Below are positions 27,646 through 37,961 of a stretch of 64,000 bases of DNA, piece after piece. Source of the DNA: Myxococcales bacterium (GTDB lineage: Bacteria; Myxococcota_A; Polyangia; Fen-1088); assembly GCA_003142855.1 (NCBI GenBank), contig PLNW01000050.1, positions 1 through 64,000 of the forward strand, read 5' to 3'. Numbering within the stretch: the stretch's first letter is position 1; every line of letters starts with the position of its first letter. Under the pieces are notes generated by a model. The model was not told where the DNA came from. It did no database searches and saw only the letters and a program-made list of their open reading frames with translations. The translations under genes and the position numbers were made by a program.

Positions 27646-29214
27646 ATGCCTCGAAATTCGTTGGCCATCCTGGTCGCCGGTTCCGGCTTGCTCGTCATGT
27701 CGGCCGCCTATGCACAATCCAAGGACGAGCCGTCGGCTGAGCCTGCTGAGCAACGCCCCCCAACGCTGACTCCGCCCATCGCCCCGCCAACCCAACCAAC
27801 CATCTCTCCGACTTCCGTAAATCCATGGTTCATTCGGCCTCCCTTCGTTCTGACGGCCGGCGCTGAGGCCGATTGGAAGCTGACGATCTACGGCTTCGCG
27901 GAGGCCGACTTCATGCTCGACTCCACCCGGAGCTTCAACGACAGCTTGAACAACGGCGTCGTTGCCCACATCCAGACGCAGGCCGGTGAGAAACAACGCT
28001 TGCAAGCCACCATCCGCAACAGCCGCCTCGGATTCAAAGTAGAGACACCAGAATTATACGGCATTCGCTCATCGGTCCTGCTCGAGTTTGACTTGTTTGG
28101 CAATCAGCCGAGCATCAATAGCGGCGGGGGATCCGGCACCACGACCGAAGCCGCGTATTTCAACAATGCGGCCCTCCGTGTTCGGCACGCGTACTTCAAG
28201 ATGGAGGATGACTTCGTCGACGTTCTGGTGGGCCAGACGTACTATCTCCTGGGGTGGCAGAATTACTTCTTCGGAGCCTCGTGCGGCTTTCTCGGAATGC
28301 CAAATGAACTGTTCAATCGAACCGTGCAGCTTCGCCTGAGCCACACCTTCGCGACGAATCCAATGAACTTCGAAATCGCGGCGGGGGCGTTCCGCCCGGC
28401 TCAGCGCGATTCCGTGCTGCCGGATGGCCAAGGGGGCTTGCGCCTCGCCGTCAACCATTGGAAGGGGATCACAACCCCGGGCAGCGGTGGAACAGGTGCA
28501 CTGGCGGCCTCCATCGGTGTGTCTGGTCTGGTGCGATCGCTAAAGGTCGACCCGCACGCACCCCTGCCGGCCCCGCAGATACCGCTCATCGGGTGGGCAC
28601 TCGCGGTCGACGCGCTCATTCCCATCATCCCGGCGAAGGACAGCACCGATCGCGGAAACGCGTTGACTCTAACCGGAGAGTTCGTGAGGGGTACCGGGGA
28701 TGCCGACCAATACACGGGAATGACAGCGGGCGCGACCATGCCCAATGTGTACCCCTTGCCTGACCTCACCCCGACTAGTGCCTCGGGAGCCGCGACGCCG
28801 CAGCCAGCGACCGGGGCAGCACCCCTGGTCGGCGCTCCGTACACGCCCAACGTCGACCCCGGACTGGTGGCGTTCGATTTGAACGACCATCTTCACACCA
28901 TTAATTGGCAGACATTTATCGTCGGCATCCAGTACTACCTGCCTCCCAAGGGGCGCGTCTTCATCAGCGGAAACTACAGTCAGGGAAAGTCAAACAATAT
29001 CGGGAATCTCTATCATCCCAATTCGCCCACGCAGCCGTGGGTGAATTCCTTGGCGGTATTTCAGTCTTCGCGGTACGTCGATGGGAACATCTTCTTCGAC
29101 ATAACGCGCGCCATCCGGACGGGCTTTTCCTATCAACGGGTCGATCAGAATCTGGCAGACGGCACGAGCGCCCACAACAATCGCTTCGAGCTGACTTTTC
29201 TCCATTTCCTATAG
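27646..29214 (+). CDS. Outer-membrane porin-like beta-barrel protein (DcaP-like)
   Basis: Signal peptide; LTIYGFAEADFMLDSTRSFND...RLQATIRNSRLGFKVETPELYGIRSSVLLEFDLFG...; C-terminal RFELTFLHFL ends in aromatic/hydrophobic residues. Confidence 0.7.
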   Translation: MPRNSLAILVAGSGLLVMSAAYAQSKDEPSAEPAEQRPPTLTPPIAPPTQPTISPTSVNPWFIRPPFVLTAGAEADWKLTIYGFAEADFMLDSTRSFNDSLNNGVVAHIQTQAGEKQRLQATIRNSRLGFKVETPELYGIRSSVLLEFDLFGNQPSINSGGGSGTTTEAAYFNNAALRVRHAYFKMEDDFVDVLVGQTYYLLGWQNYFFGASCGFLGMPNELFNRTVQLRLSHTFATNPMNFEIAAGAFRPAQRDSVLPDGQGGLRLAVNHWKGITTPGSGGTGALAASIGVSGLVRSLKVDPHAPLPAPQIPLIGWALAVDALIPIIPAKDSTDRGNALTLTGEFVRGTGDADQYTGMTAGATMPNVYPLPDLTPTSASGAATPQPATGAAPLVGAPYTPNVDPGLVAFDLNDHLHTINWQTFIVGIQYYLPPKGRVFISGNYSQGKSNNIGNLYHPNSPTQPWVNSLAVFQSSRYVDGNIFFDITRAIRTGFSYQRVDQNLADGTSAHNNRFELTFLHFL

Positions 29215-29242
29215 CTGGCCCGGTGCTGCGAGAGGATGAACC

Positions 29243-29605
29243 ATGCGAGTACAAATGAAGAAAGTGCGATCCTCACTGATTGTCGGCGCTGCGGCGTTCA
29301 TGGCGGTTGCCGCCGGCCTGGCATGCTCCGAGAGCTCGTTTCAACCAATCACGGAGGGCGCTCAGCCATGGGTGCCCCCATCAGGCTGGAATGAGCTTCC
29401 CTGCTCAACTGGGTACTACGAACCCATCGACTCCGGCACCTGCAAAGGTTGCACAGGGGCAATCGCGTACGCTCTTTGCGTTGGGACCAGCTTCACCCAA
29501 TGCACGTGCGGAGGACCGTACTGGCCCGGTGCGGTGTGCCCGAAAGGGACTCCTTGTTCTGGCAACGATTTTCCGCCGTTCAACTGGATCCAGTTTCCGG
29601 ACTAG
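29243..29605 (+). CDS. Cys-rich putative lipoprotein
   Basis: VAAGLACSESS lipobox, multiple Cys residues, directly downstream of the porin. Confidence 0.65.
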   Translation: MRVQMKKVRSSLIVGAAAFMAVAAGLACSESSFQPITEGAQPWVPPSGWNELPCSTGYYEPIDSGTCKGCTGAIAYALCVGTSFTQCTCGGPYWPGAVCPKGTPCSGNDFPPFNWIQFPD

Positions 29606-29617
29606 CGCTGGCCCTGG

Positions 29618-29781
29618 CTAGCACTACTGATTGAATTTCTCCCGTCGCCGTCGCTGCTGCGGGGCCCGTCCGCTTTCTCGCTTCTCGGTCAGATACGTCA
29701 AGTATCTTCCCTCGGCGCTCGTCGCGGCCGGGCCTCCTCGCGACGCGCCAGCTCGGTCCGAATTTCAATCAGTAGTGCTAG
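29618..29781. repeat. Long inverted-repeat (MITE-like) element or bidirectional hairpin, 18-bp perfect terminal inverted repeats
   Basis: Left CTAGCACTACTGATTGAA (29618-29635); right TTCAATCAGTAGTGCTAG (29764-29781), exact reverse complements; inner AGATAC-GTCAA-GTATCT hairpin near the centre. Confidence 0.85.
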
Positions 29782-29815
29782 GTGCACGTCCAACCGGCGT
29801 CGCGTCGGGGCTCAA

Positions 29816-30310
29816 TTATTCTTGCGCACCCTCCTGGATCCAATTCTTGATGAGATCCTGCTTTTCTTGGAGAAGCGCAGTTCCAGTGATGAAGAACACG
29901 GTCCCGGTGGTCAAGAACGTGTTGATGTCCGCCGGCATTTCGCTTCCGCACGACAGCGGCGCCGGCGCCGGATCCTGGACCTTCAAGAACAGCATGCTGC
30001 TTCCCGGATCGCCCGGGACCACCCGCATTCCCATTTGGTTGCAGCTCGTCCCAATGCATGGCCGCTCGAAGAGGCCCCAGTACGCGCGCACCTTCGAACT
30101 CATATCGAGGCCGCTGTTGCCGGGGGTCAGTGCGTTCGCGCCGGCCACGCCGTAATAGTGGCAATAGTCGTTGGCGCAGGTCGGTTGGATGACTTCTGTG
30201 TAGACTTTGGTGAACGAGTTGGCAGCCGGCGGGGCACCTGAGCCGCATCCGAGGCTGAGAGCTGCGGAAACGGAGAGTGCGAAAACCGCTCCCAGAAGAG
30301 TGTGTCTCAT
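29816..30310 (-). CDS. Putative lipoprotein with CX4CH motif
   Basis: MRHTLLGAVFALSVSAALSLGCGSG lipobox; PTCANDYCHYYG (CX4CH); DPGSSMLFLKVQDP; MPADINTFLTTG. Confidence 0.7.
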   Translation of the reverse strand: MRHTLLGAVFALSVSAALSLGCGSGAPPAANSFTKVYTEVIQPTCANDYCHYYGVAGANALTPGNSGLDMSSKVRAYWGLFERPCIGTSCNQMGMRVVPGDPGSSMLFLKVQDPAPAPLSCGSEMPADINTFLTTGTVFFITGTALLQEKQDLIKNWIQEGAQE

Positions 30311-30943
30311 CGATTCCTCCACAAGCCCATGTTTGACACTGGATTCCGAAAATTTACAATGCTCTCCTGGCTCGAACCACTCATTTTGATCGCTGGTCTT
30401 CAAGATGCCCGGATGGCCTCGACAAACGGTCTCGACCGTCTCGATGATCAAGATCGGGGAGGTGAATATGCCGCTGGTCGATGGCCGCGAGCGCCGTCTT
30501 GGTCGCGTGAGCCGGCCCAGCAGGCCGCAAAGCGAGGTGCTTGCTCACCTCGGCATCCACCTGCCCGAGTGGGTCGGAACCGACGAGATCCACAAGCCCG
30601 TTTGTAGTCCAGACCCACGAGCATCGACCACATGATTCCAGGCACTTAGGTGGGCTTGGTCGGGTCTGCTGCGCAACTTCGGCTGGATGATATGGAGAAA
30701 TCGCGACAGCGAGGTGCGGCATAGGCACCACGGCGATGAAATCTGTAGTTGACCTGGCTGTCCATCCGTGCTCGATCCCGTCCGAGGCAAGCTGGCCCCT
30801 GAGCGAGCTTTGCAGTTTATCGACAGCCAGATATGCGCTACGATGTTTCGGGTCACGAGTATTCGGCCCGCATCGGGAATAGCCACAAGGCGTTGAGAAA
30901 GCGTATTCGCGACGATGCACGAATTGGCACCATGGAGGATGTG

Positions 30944-32893
30944 ATGCGAACCAGAACCCGGAAAGCGATACACGTTTCGACGCGCGGTTGTTTGTCTTTG
31001 TTTGTTGCCGGAACCCTGTTTTTGGGCTGCAGCTCGTCCAAAGGTTCGAGTTCGGCCGCCGGGTCGCCGGGTTCGGGCGGCGCCACCTACGCGGGCGGGA
31101 CCGTGAGCGGTGGTTCGCTTGCTACGACCGGCGGCGATTCGACGCCAAGCGGGGGCGTTTCGTTGGTCGGTGGCGTGGCAACGTCAGGCGGGACGGTAGC
31201 ATCCGGCGGTGTCACCAGCAGCGCCGGCGCTTCCAGCAACGGCGGGGCTAGCAGTGTGGGTGGTGTAACGGGCATGGGCGGGGCTAGCAGTTCGAATACC
31301 GGGGGCGCGGCCGGCGCTGCCAGCATGGGCGGCACCCCAGGCACCGGCGGCGCTGCCAGCACAGGCGGTACTCCAGGCGCCGGCGGCGCCACCAAGACAG
31401 GCGGCTCGGTTGCCACCGGCGGCACCAGCGGTGCCAGCAAGACAGGCGGCTCCGTTGGCACGGGCGGCGCTGGCGCTTCGGCAACCGGGGGCGCGGCCGG
31501 CGCAGCAGGCGCCGGCGGCGCAGCAGGCACCGGTGGTGGCAAGGACGCGAGCCCGCCTGCGGGAGATGCGGGCGTCGGGTGGGATACTGTCGACGCCATC
31601 CTGGCCCGAATTGTCGCGCCGACATTCCCGAACCTCGATTGCGACGTGACCCAGTACGGAGGCGCAGGCGACGGGACCACTGACAACACAACAGCATTCG
31701 CCAAGGCCATTGCGGACTGTTCTAGCAAAGGTGGCGGCCGGGTCGTCGTGCCTGCAGGCACGTTTTTTACCGGACCCATCGAGATACTCAGCAACATCAA
31801 TTTGAACGTGGGTACGGGCGCGACGCTCAAATTCTCGACCGACCCGACCAAGTACCTTCCCGTGGTCGAGGTCTCCTGGGAAAGCAGCCTCCTCTATAAT
31901 TACCATCCACTCATTTGGGCCCACGATGCGACCAATATTGCGATCACCGGCGGCGGGACCATCGATGGAAACGCGACCAGCAGCGATTGGTACGCATGGG
32001 CTGGGAAGGAGACTGCAGACCAAACCGCTTTGCGCACCCAGAACGCCAACGGCGTGCCCATAGCGCAGCGAATCTACGGGTCAGGCCACTATTTGAGGCC
32101 GGGTCTCATCGAATTCATGAACTGCACCAACATCTTGTTCGACGGGTTCACGGCCAAGAACTCGCCGTTCTGGACGATTCACCCGGTGCTCAGCACGAAC
32201 ATCACCGCGACCAACATTACCGCCTTGGGCAGCGTGGGCAATACCGATGGATTCGACCCCGAATCGTGCTCGGACGTTCTCGTCAAGAACGCCACCATCC
32301 AAGTGGGGGACGATGCCATCGCGATCAAGGCGGGTCGCGATCGGGACGGGTGGACCTACTACAAGACGACCCAAAACGTCGTGGTTCAGAATTGCACGCT
32401 TACAGCGAAGGTGGGCGGGGTGTCCATGGGAAGCGAAATGTCCGCCGGCATTCGCAACATCTACATCGAGGATAGCACTTTCTCGAATTCAGCCGGAAAT
32501 CTCCAATATGCGATCTATGTCAAAGCGGCCGTCACCCGCGGCGGGTTCATCCAGGACATCTACGCCAGACGGCTGACCGTCGCAACGGTGAGCAATCTTC
32601 TCTATATGACTGGTCACTACGTGAGTGGGGCCGTGATCGGGGCCACGAAGTACGCGACTTTCAGCAATATCAATATCGACACTGCGACTGTGGCTCGTAC
32701 GAGCAGCAGCGCCTTCCTGGTGGCAGGCGCCGACGCCACCGCACTGGCCACCGGCATCAACCTCGCCAACATCACAGTAACCCAGTCGGCCACTCCCGTG
32801 CTTTCGTCGGGATCGGGGCACTACACCGGTCTGACCGTGTCGAACGTGATGGTGAACGGGACGGCCTTCAACCCTCCCTCATCGGCGCCGTAG
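30944..32893 (+). CDS. GH28-family polygalacturonase-like lipoprotein with Gly-rich linker
   Basis: TLFLGCSSSKG lipobox; GGAGDGTTDNTTAFAKAIADCSSKGGGRVVVPAGTFFTGPI; GNTDGFDPESCSDVLVKNATIQVGDDAIAIKAGRDRDG. Confidence 0.88.
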   Translation: MRTRTRKAIHVSTRGCLSLFVAGTLFLGCSSSKGSSSAAGSPGSGGATYAGGTVSGGSLATTGGDSTPSGGVSLVGGVATSGGTVASGGVTSSAGASSNGGASSVGGVTGMGGASSSNTGGAAGAASMGGTPGTGGAASTGGTPGAGGATKTGGSVATGGTSGASKTGGSVGTGGAGASATGGAAGAAGAGGAAGTGGGKDASPPAGDAGVGWDTVDAILARIVAPTFPNLDCDVTQYGGAGDGTTDNTTAFAKAIADCSSKGGGRVVVPAGTFFTGPIEILSNINLNVGTGATLKFSTDPTKYLPVVEVSWESSLLYNYHPLIWAHDATNIAITGGGTIDGNATSSDWYAWAGKETADQTALRTQNANGVPIAQRIYGSGHYLRPGLIEFMNCTNILFDGFTAKNSPFWTIHPVLSTNITATNITALGSVGNTDGFDPESCSDVLVKNATIQVGDDAIAIKAGRDRDGWTYYKTTQNVVVQNCTLTAKVGGVSMGSEMSAGIRNIYIEDSTFSNSAGNLQYAIYVKAAVTRGGFIQDIYARRLTVATVSNLLYMTGHYVSGAVIGATKYATFSNINIDTATVARTSSSAFLVAGADATALATGINLANITVTQSATPVLSSGSGHYTGLTVSNVMVNGTAFNPPSSAP

Positions 32894-33027
32894 TGCGGTT
32901 TGCCTGCGCCGAGGTGATCCCGCGTCGATGGATGATCGCCTAACTGCAGCTCGGAACGTCTTGGAAATCATGGGCCCAGCAAGAAGATGGCGAGGTTGCA
33001 TGCCAGAACTTCGGGAAAGGTAGGTCG

Positions 33028-36000
33028 ATGAGGAAGTTAGCTCGCTTCGGGCAGTCGGTGGTGGTTGCCATGCTCGCGCTTGGGCTGGCCTGCTCGGGAA
33101 GCCCGCACGGCACCCCGCTGGGTGGTGCTTCGGCGGGCGCAGGAGCGGGCGGCGGTTCCCCTGCATCGGGCGGGACAACGGAGAGCGGAGGTATGATAAG
33201 CACGGGCGGTTTCTCGTCGCCCGGCGGCGCGTCGAGCGGGGGAGGGGCAGGCGGTGCTGGCGGCTCCGCGGCGACAGGTGGCATTCCCAGCGGGGCAGGG
33301 GCAGGAAACAGCGGCGGTTTTTCCTCGGCAGGGGGCGCGTCGAGCAGCGGCGGCGTGATCGTGAGTGGTGGCTCGTCAGCGAGCGGTGGCTCGCGCGCTG
33401 GCTCAGGTGGTGTGGGCGGTTCCGCAGCAAGTGGTGGCTCGATAAGTGGTGGGTCACGGGCATCAGGTGGAACCTTAGTGGGAGGCAGCGCGGCGGGTGG
33501 CGTGACGTCGCGGGGCGGGACCTCCACTGGGGGAATCTCGACCGGAACTGGAGGTTCAACAGTACAGTCATCGGGTGGAAACGCTCCCCTGGCGCCAACC
33601 GACCTCAACATTGCCGAGCGTGCAGCGTCCCTGAATGTGGAGGGAACGCCGGCCTTCGGATGGGTTCCCAACGATCCAGATGGGAATGAGATTCAGTCCG
33701 CCTACCAAATACAGGTGACACGCGTCAGTGACGGCGTGCTGATTTGGGATAGTGGCAAGATTGCCTCTAGTTCCCAATCCTTCGTCCCCTATTCCGGACC
33801 TGCGCTGACCGCCGGCACGAGCTACACTTGGACCGTTCGTACGTGGGACCGCGGTGGCCTGGCCTCTCCTTGGGCAGCGACCGCGAGTTTCGACACGGGC
33901 ATCAGTGATGCGGACTGGAAGGCCAGTTGGATTCGGCGAACCACCACGGAGACTGACGACTACACGCTTGCCCGGCGCGAGGTGACAATTGGCGCCAGTC
34001 CGGTCACCAGGGCTCGTGCCTACGTGTCCGCGTATCACCAGTACGAGCTGCGATTGAATGGGACTGTTGTGGATCGTGGACCGGCCTTCTCGTATCCGGG
34101 GGAAGGTTACTACCAAGCCACTGACATCACCAGCCAAGTGAAGGCGGGCTCTCCGCTTGCCATCGGCATCATTTATCACTGGTACGGCGCCGGAAAAGGT
34201 CGCCCGGCGGCAGTGCCTGGTCTGCTGGGTCGATTCGTCGTTCAGCACGCCGACGGCACACAGGATGTCATCCTGACGGACGGGAACTGGCACGTTCGCC
34301 GTGCGTCTCAATGGCAAACGGGGGCTCCAACCCGGAGTTTGCTTCTCGATCTTTCCCAAGAGTACGTGGAACAAATCGACTCCACCCAAGCGCCAACCGG
34401 TTGGGACCAGCCTGGCTACGTTGACACAGCATCACCCTGGACTGTCGCCCAGGTGGTGGGCGTGCACCCCGCTAGCGTGTTTACCCACCTGACCGGCCAG
34501 GAACCACGCGTGGTTCGCAGTGTGGCGACGCCCGTCTCGGTCAAAACCCTTTCTGACGGCGCCGTGGTGGCTGACTTCGGCACCGTCATACCGGCACGAC
34601 CAGACATACAATTCCAGTCTGGGAAGTCCGGCCGAACCCTGAATATCCTCACCGGCTACGAGCTAACCTCCGACGGGCACGTGTCAGCCGCCGTGAATTC
34701 GACTCAAGAAACTACCATGTCCTTCACCTACACTGAAAGCGACGGGGCGCAGGAGTTCTTGCCTTTCACGTACCTTGGCTGGCGCTACTTGCAGATATCG
34801 GCCCCAGGAGAGACGCTTTCAGCGAGCCAGATTTCTGCGATTGTTGAACATTCAGACTCGCCCCCGCAATACGCCGCGACCTTCACGAGTTCGGATGCGA
34901 CGGTCAATGCGGTGTTCGCTCTGGTGCAGCGCTCGGCGCTGTACTCCATGCAACAGCAGTTCGTGGACACTCCGACGCGGGAAAAGGGGCAATTCCTGGG
35001 GGACGCAGTAAACGATTCCTACGCGACGATGCTGGGATTGGGGGAGCGGTCTTTGACACGCAAGGCGGTGCGGGAGTTCATCGCGTCTCAGGTGCATTAC
35101 TGGACTGATGGCCGCCTCAATGCGGTCTATCCCAATGGAGATGGTCAGCGCGACATTCCCGACTACACGGAAAGGTTCCCGAATTGGCTTCTTCGATACT
35201 ATCAGACAACCGGCGACAGCGCACTGTTGGCCGATGCCCACGACACCGCACAAAACGTCGCCGAATACATATGGAAATACGTTAATGCCACGACCGGGCT
35301 GGTGACAAACCTTGCGGGCGGCAGTGGCCAGTATCAGTACGGCATCGTTGATTGGCCGGCGGGGGAACGGTTCAGTTACGACATGACCACGGCTGTTCGA
35401 ACGACCGTGAACATTCTGGCCGTGGATGCAATGCGAAGTATGGCGGCCATTGCCACAGCTCTGGGGCGTCCGACCACTGAAACAAGCCTCTACAAAGGAC
35501 GCGCCGATCAACTCACGACGGCCATCAACGCAAAACTGCTACGCTCCGACGGAATCTACATTGACGGTCTAACGTCGGCGGGAAAACAAAGCACGCACGC
35601 CTCGCAGATCGCGAACTCTTACGCAGTTGCGTTTGGGGTGGCTCCCTCGTCGAGCTGGTCACAAATAGGCACCTACGTGGCTGGCCTCGGCATGCAACAA
35701 GGTCCGATGACCGCGCATTGTCTGCTGCAGGCGCTCGGCGATGCTGGCATGACTGACCAAATGATAACGCGCCTGACGGACAAGACTGGGCTGGGATGGG
35801 CCAACATTCTCTCACAGGGGGGGACCTTCACCTGGGAATCGTGGACCGCGCCTGGCGAAGGGAATAGTGAGTCCCACGGCTGGGGTGCGCAGGCCATCGT
35901 CGACATTGTTGAATCGTTGTTGGGTTTGCAGGTGACCGCCCCGGGGGCGTCCGCGATTCTCATTGCGCCGCCCGCAGTCGGTCTCACCTATGCCAACGGC

Positions 36001-36237
36001 GCTGTTCGCACCGAGCGTGGCGCCGTGCAGATCGACTGGAAGCGGCCAGCCGGCGGAGGCTTGACGCTGAACGTGACCGTTCCTGACAATGTGAGTGCAA
36101 CCGTGGTGCTGCCCATAAGCAAGCCGGGAAGTACCTCCGGCAGTGGCGCGGGCCAACCTGCCTTTGTGTCGGAAAATACCGTACAGGCCACGTATACCGT
36201 CGGATCGGGACAGTCCTCCTTCGTCGTGGGAAGCTAG
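33028..36237 (+). CDS. GH78-family alpha-L-rhamnosidase-like lipoprotein with Gly/Ser-rich linker
   Basis: LGLACSGSP lipobox; LTAGTSYTWTVRTWDRGGLASPWA, ASWIRR, YVSAYHQYELRLNGTVVDRGPAFSYPGEGYYQATDITSQVKAG, TPTREKGQFLGDAVNDSYATMLGLGER, TWESWTAPGEGNSESHGWGAQ. Confidence 0.92.
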   Translation: MRKLARFGQSVVVAMLALGLACSGSPHGTPLGGASAGAGAGGGSPASGGTTESGGMISTGGFSSPGGASSGGGAGGAGGSAATGGIPSGAGAGNSGGFSSAGGASSSGGVIVSGGSSASGGSRAGSGGVGGSAASGGSISGGSRASGGTLVGGSAAGGVTSRGGTSTGGISTGTGGSTVQSSGGNAPLAPTDLNIAERAASLNVEGTPAFGWVPNDPDGNEIQSAYQIQVTRVSDGVLIWDSGKIASSSQSFVPYSGPALTAGTSYTWTVRTWDRGGLASPWAATASFDTGISDADWKASWIRRTTTETDDYTLARREVTIGASPVTRARAYVSAYHQYELRLNGTVVDRGPAFSYPGEGYYQATDITSQVKAGSPLAIGIIYHWYGAGKGRPAAVPGLLGRFVVQHADGTQDVILTDGNWHVRRASQWQTGAPTRSLLLDLSQEYVEQIDSTQAPTGWDQPGYVDTASPWTVAQVVGVHPASVFTHLTGQEPRVVRSVATPVSVKTLSDGAVVADFGTVIPARPDIQFQSGKSGRTLNILTGYELTSDGHVSAAVNSTQETTMSFTYTESDGAQEFLPFTYLGWRYLQISAPGETLSASQISAIVEHSDSPPQYAATFTSSDATVNAVFALVQRSALYSMQQQFVDTPTREKGQFLGDAVNDSYATMLGLGERSLTRKAVREFIASQVHYWTDGRLNAVYPNGDGQRDIPDYTERFPNWLLRYYQTTGDSALLADAHDTAQNVAEYIWKYVNATTGLVTNLAGGSGQYQYGIVDWPAGERFSYDMTTAVRTTVNILAVDAMRSMAAIATALGRPTTETSLYKGRADQLTTAINAKLLRSDGIYIDGLTSAGKQSTHASQIANSYAVAFGVAPSSSWSQIGTYVAGLGMQQGPMTAHCLLQALGDAGMTDQMITRLTDKTGLGWANILSQGGTFTWESWTAPGEGNSESHGWGAQAIVDIVESLLGLQVTAPGASAILIAPPAVGLTYANGAVRTERGAVQIDWKRPAGGGLTLNVTVPDNVSATVVLPISKPGSTSGSGAGQPAFVSENTVQATYTVGSGQSSFVVGS

Positions 36238-36350
36238 GTCGAACATTTCGCAGAATTGGGTTGGGTCTCTCCGGTTGAGTCGTGCTCGTCTGGTACCAAA
36301 ACAGGATCGTCGAAGAGCGAAGGGAGTCTCGTAGGTTGACGGGGGTGTCG

Positions 36351-37949
36351 ATGAGCTTGCGGTGGGCTGGAAAAGGTGTAGAAGGCCGCCCGTCGGAGAC
36401 GGGCCGTGTTGCATCGTCCTTTCTCCGGCGCGGTTGGGCCGGGATGAAGCGAGGGATGGGCGACCAGCCGGGGACGCCAGGGCGCGGGGCCAATCTCTGG
36501 TGGCTGCGGCTGTTGGTTGCGCTCGGGCTCGCGGCCCTGCTCATTCCCATCGGGCGTGTGCGCCTGATTGACGGAGACGAAGGGTACTACCTGCAGGCCG
36601 CGCGCCTGGTTTCCGAGGGCAAGCGTATCTACACCGACTTCTTCTACCCGCAGATGCCGTTTGGGGCCCATGTCTACGCGGCTTGGTTCTGGCTATGGGG
36701 ACGCGGGTGGTACGCCGCGCGGCTGCTTTCCAGTTTACTCGCGGTGGGCACCGGCCTCTTGCTGCTGGAGATCTTGTTGCGCACTTGCCGGCGCAAGCGC
36801 TGGGCCGTGCTCGGCGCTGCGGTGTACCTGGTCACCGGACAGGCCGCAGGCTGGCTCACCATCTCCAAGTCCTTCGGCCTCACCGCTTTCCTGCTTTCCC
36901 TGGGCGTTCTGCTGCTGGAAGCCGCGCAGACTCCCCTGCTGGTGGCCTGTGGTGGACTGGCATTGGCTCTGGCCTTCGAGTGTCGCCTGTATGTCATCGT
37001 GGCTTTTCCATGCGCACTGCTGTTTCTTCTGCGGCGTCATGGATTTTCGCGCCACGGACTGAAGTTCGTCTTGGCTTTGGCTGCCGGCGCAGGGGCAGGC
37101 GCGCTCTTGCTCCTCCCCTATGTTTTGCGCGATTGGCAGAATTTCTATTTCGGCAACTGGACCTACCACAGCATTCGCGAGTGGGGACAGGCCGGCTTCA
37201 TTACCAACCTGCCCAACAAGAAGGTGACGTTGCTGTCGGTTCTCTCCCTCGACCGGGAGAGGTTGCCCGGCAGCTTGCAGTTTCTCGGGTTGACGGTGGC
37301 GGCGCTATGGGCCTTGCTGTCTCCCTATTCGGGCCGCAACCGGCTTTCTTGCTATCTGTGGCTGGCGTTGTTCCTGACCAGCCTGGTTCCCAGCCCAACC
37401 GATCCACAGTATTTCTGTTTGCTGGTCCCGTTCCTGGTGGTGGAAGCCATGGTGGCCTTGGCTTCGCTGCGCGCGTGGAAGGCGTGGGCTCTGTTGGCCG
37501 CGCTTGCCCTTCCCTATTTGATCTTGGGAGCGCGCGATCTCAAGCGATACACAACCACCGGCGAGGCCGTTCCGGGAGTGTGGACCCAGGATCGCGTGCC
37601 CCGCTGGACCATTGCAACCGTCCTGACGGTGGCGCAAAAGATCGACGCCGCTGGCCAGTCCATGGGCGCGACTTGGTGGCCTGGCTACTTTGTCTCGACT
37701 CGAACGCCCCTGATTCCCACTTTGGCCAATGATTTCGGTTTTCGTGCCGCCCCCCGATTGCCGCTCCAGGAGCGACGCCGCATCGGCATCGTCACCCACG
37801 ACGAAGTGGTGGACATGATGGACCGGCACTCTCCGCCCTTGTTCGTGGTGGGAAGCTGGGCGGCGTGGCCCGCGGCGGGCTACTTGCCAAAGAAAGGCTA
37901 TCGGCAGGTCGATTCATTCCTCAACGCGAGCCTCTACGTCACACCCTGA
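36351..37949 (+). CDS. Polytopic membrane glycosyltransferase-like protein (GT39/PMT-type topology)
   Basis: N-terminal LIDGDEGYYLQAARLVSEGKRIYTDFFYPQMPFGAHVYAAWF followed by many hydrophobic segments. Confidence 0.7.
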   Translation: MSLRWAGKGVEGRPSETGRVASSFLRRGWAGMKRGMGDQPGTPGRGANLWWLRLLVALGLAALLIPIGRVRLIDGDEGYYLQAARLVSEGKRIYTDFFYPQMPFGAHVYAAWFWLWGRGWYAARLLSSLLAVGTGLLLLEILLRTCRRKRWAVLGAAVYLVTGQAAGWLTISKSFGLTAFLLSLGVLLLEAAQTPLLVACGGLALALAFECRLYVIVAFPCALLFLLRRHGFSRHGLKFVLALAAGAGAGALLLLPYVLRDWQNFYFGNWTYHSIREWGQAGFITNLPNKKVTLLSVLSLDRERLPGSLQFLGLTVAALWALLSPYSGRNRLSCYLWLALFLTSLVPSPTDPQYFCLLVPFLVVEAMVALASLRAWKAWALLAALALPYLILGARDLKRYTTTGEAVPGVWTQDRVPRWTIATVLTVAQKIDAAGQSMGATWWPGYFVSTRTPLIPTLANDFGFRAAPRLPLQERRRIGIVTHDEVVDMMDRHSPPLFVVGSWAAWPAAGYLPKKGYRQVDSFLNASLYVTP

Positions 37950-37961
37950 CCTCCAGGCGAC

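Noticed and set aside
31087-31851. 254-aa minus-strand Pro-rich ORF
   Set aside because: Antisense of the GH28 lipoprotein linker; same artefact as above.
32940-33671. 243-aa minus-strand Pro/Glu-rich ORF
   Set aside because: Antisense of the GH78 linker; compositional artefact.
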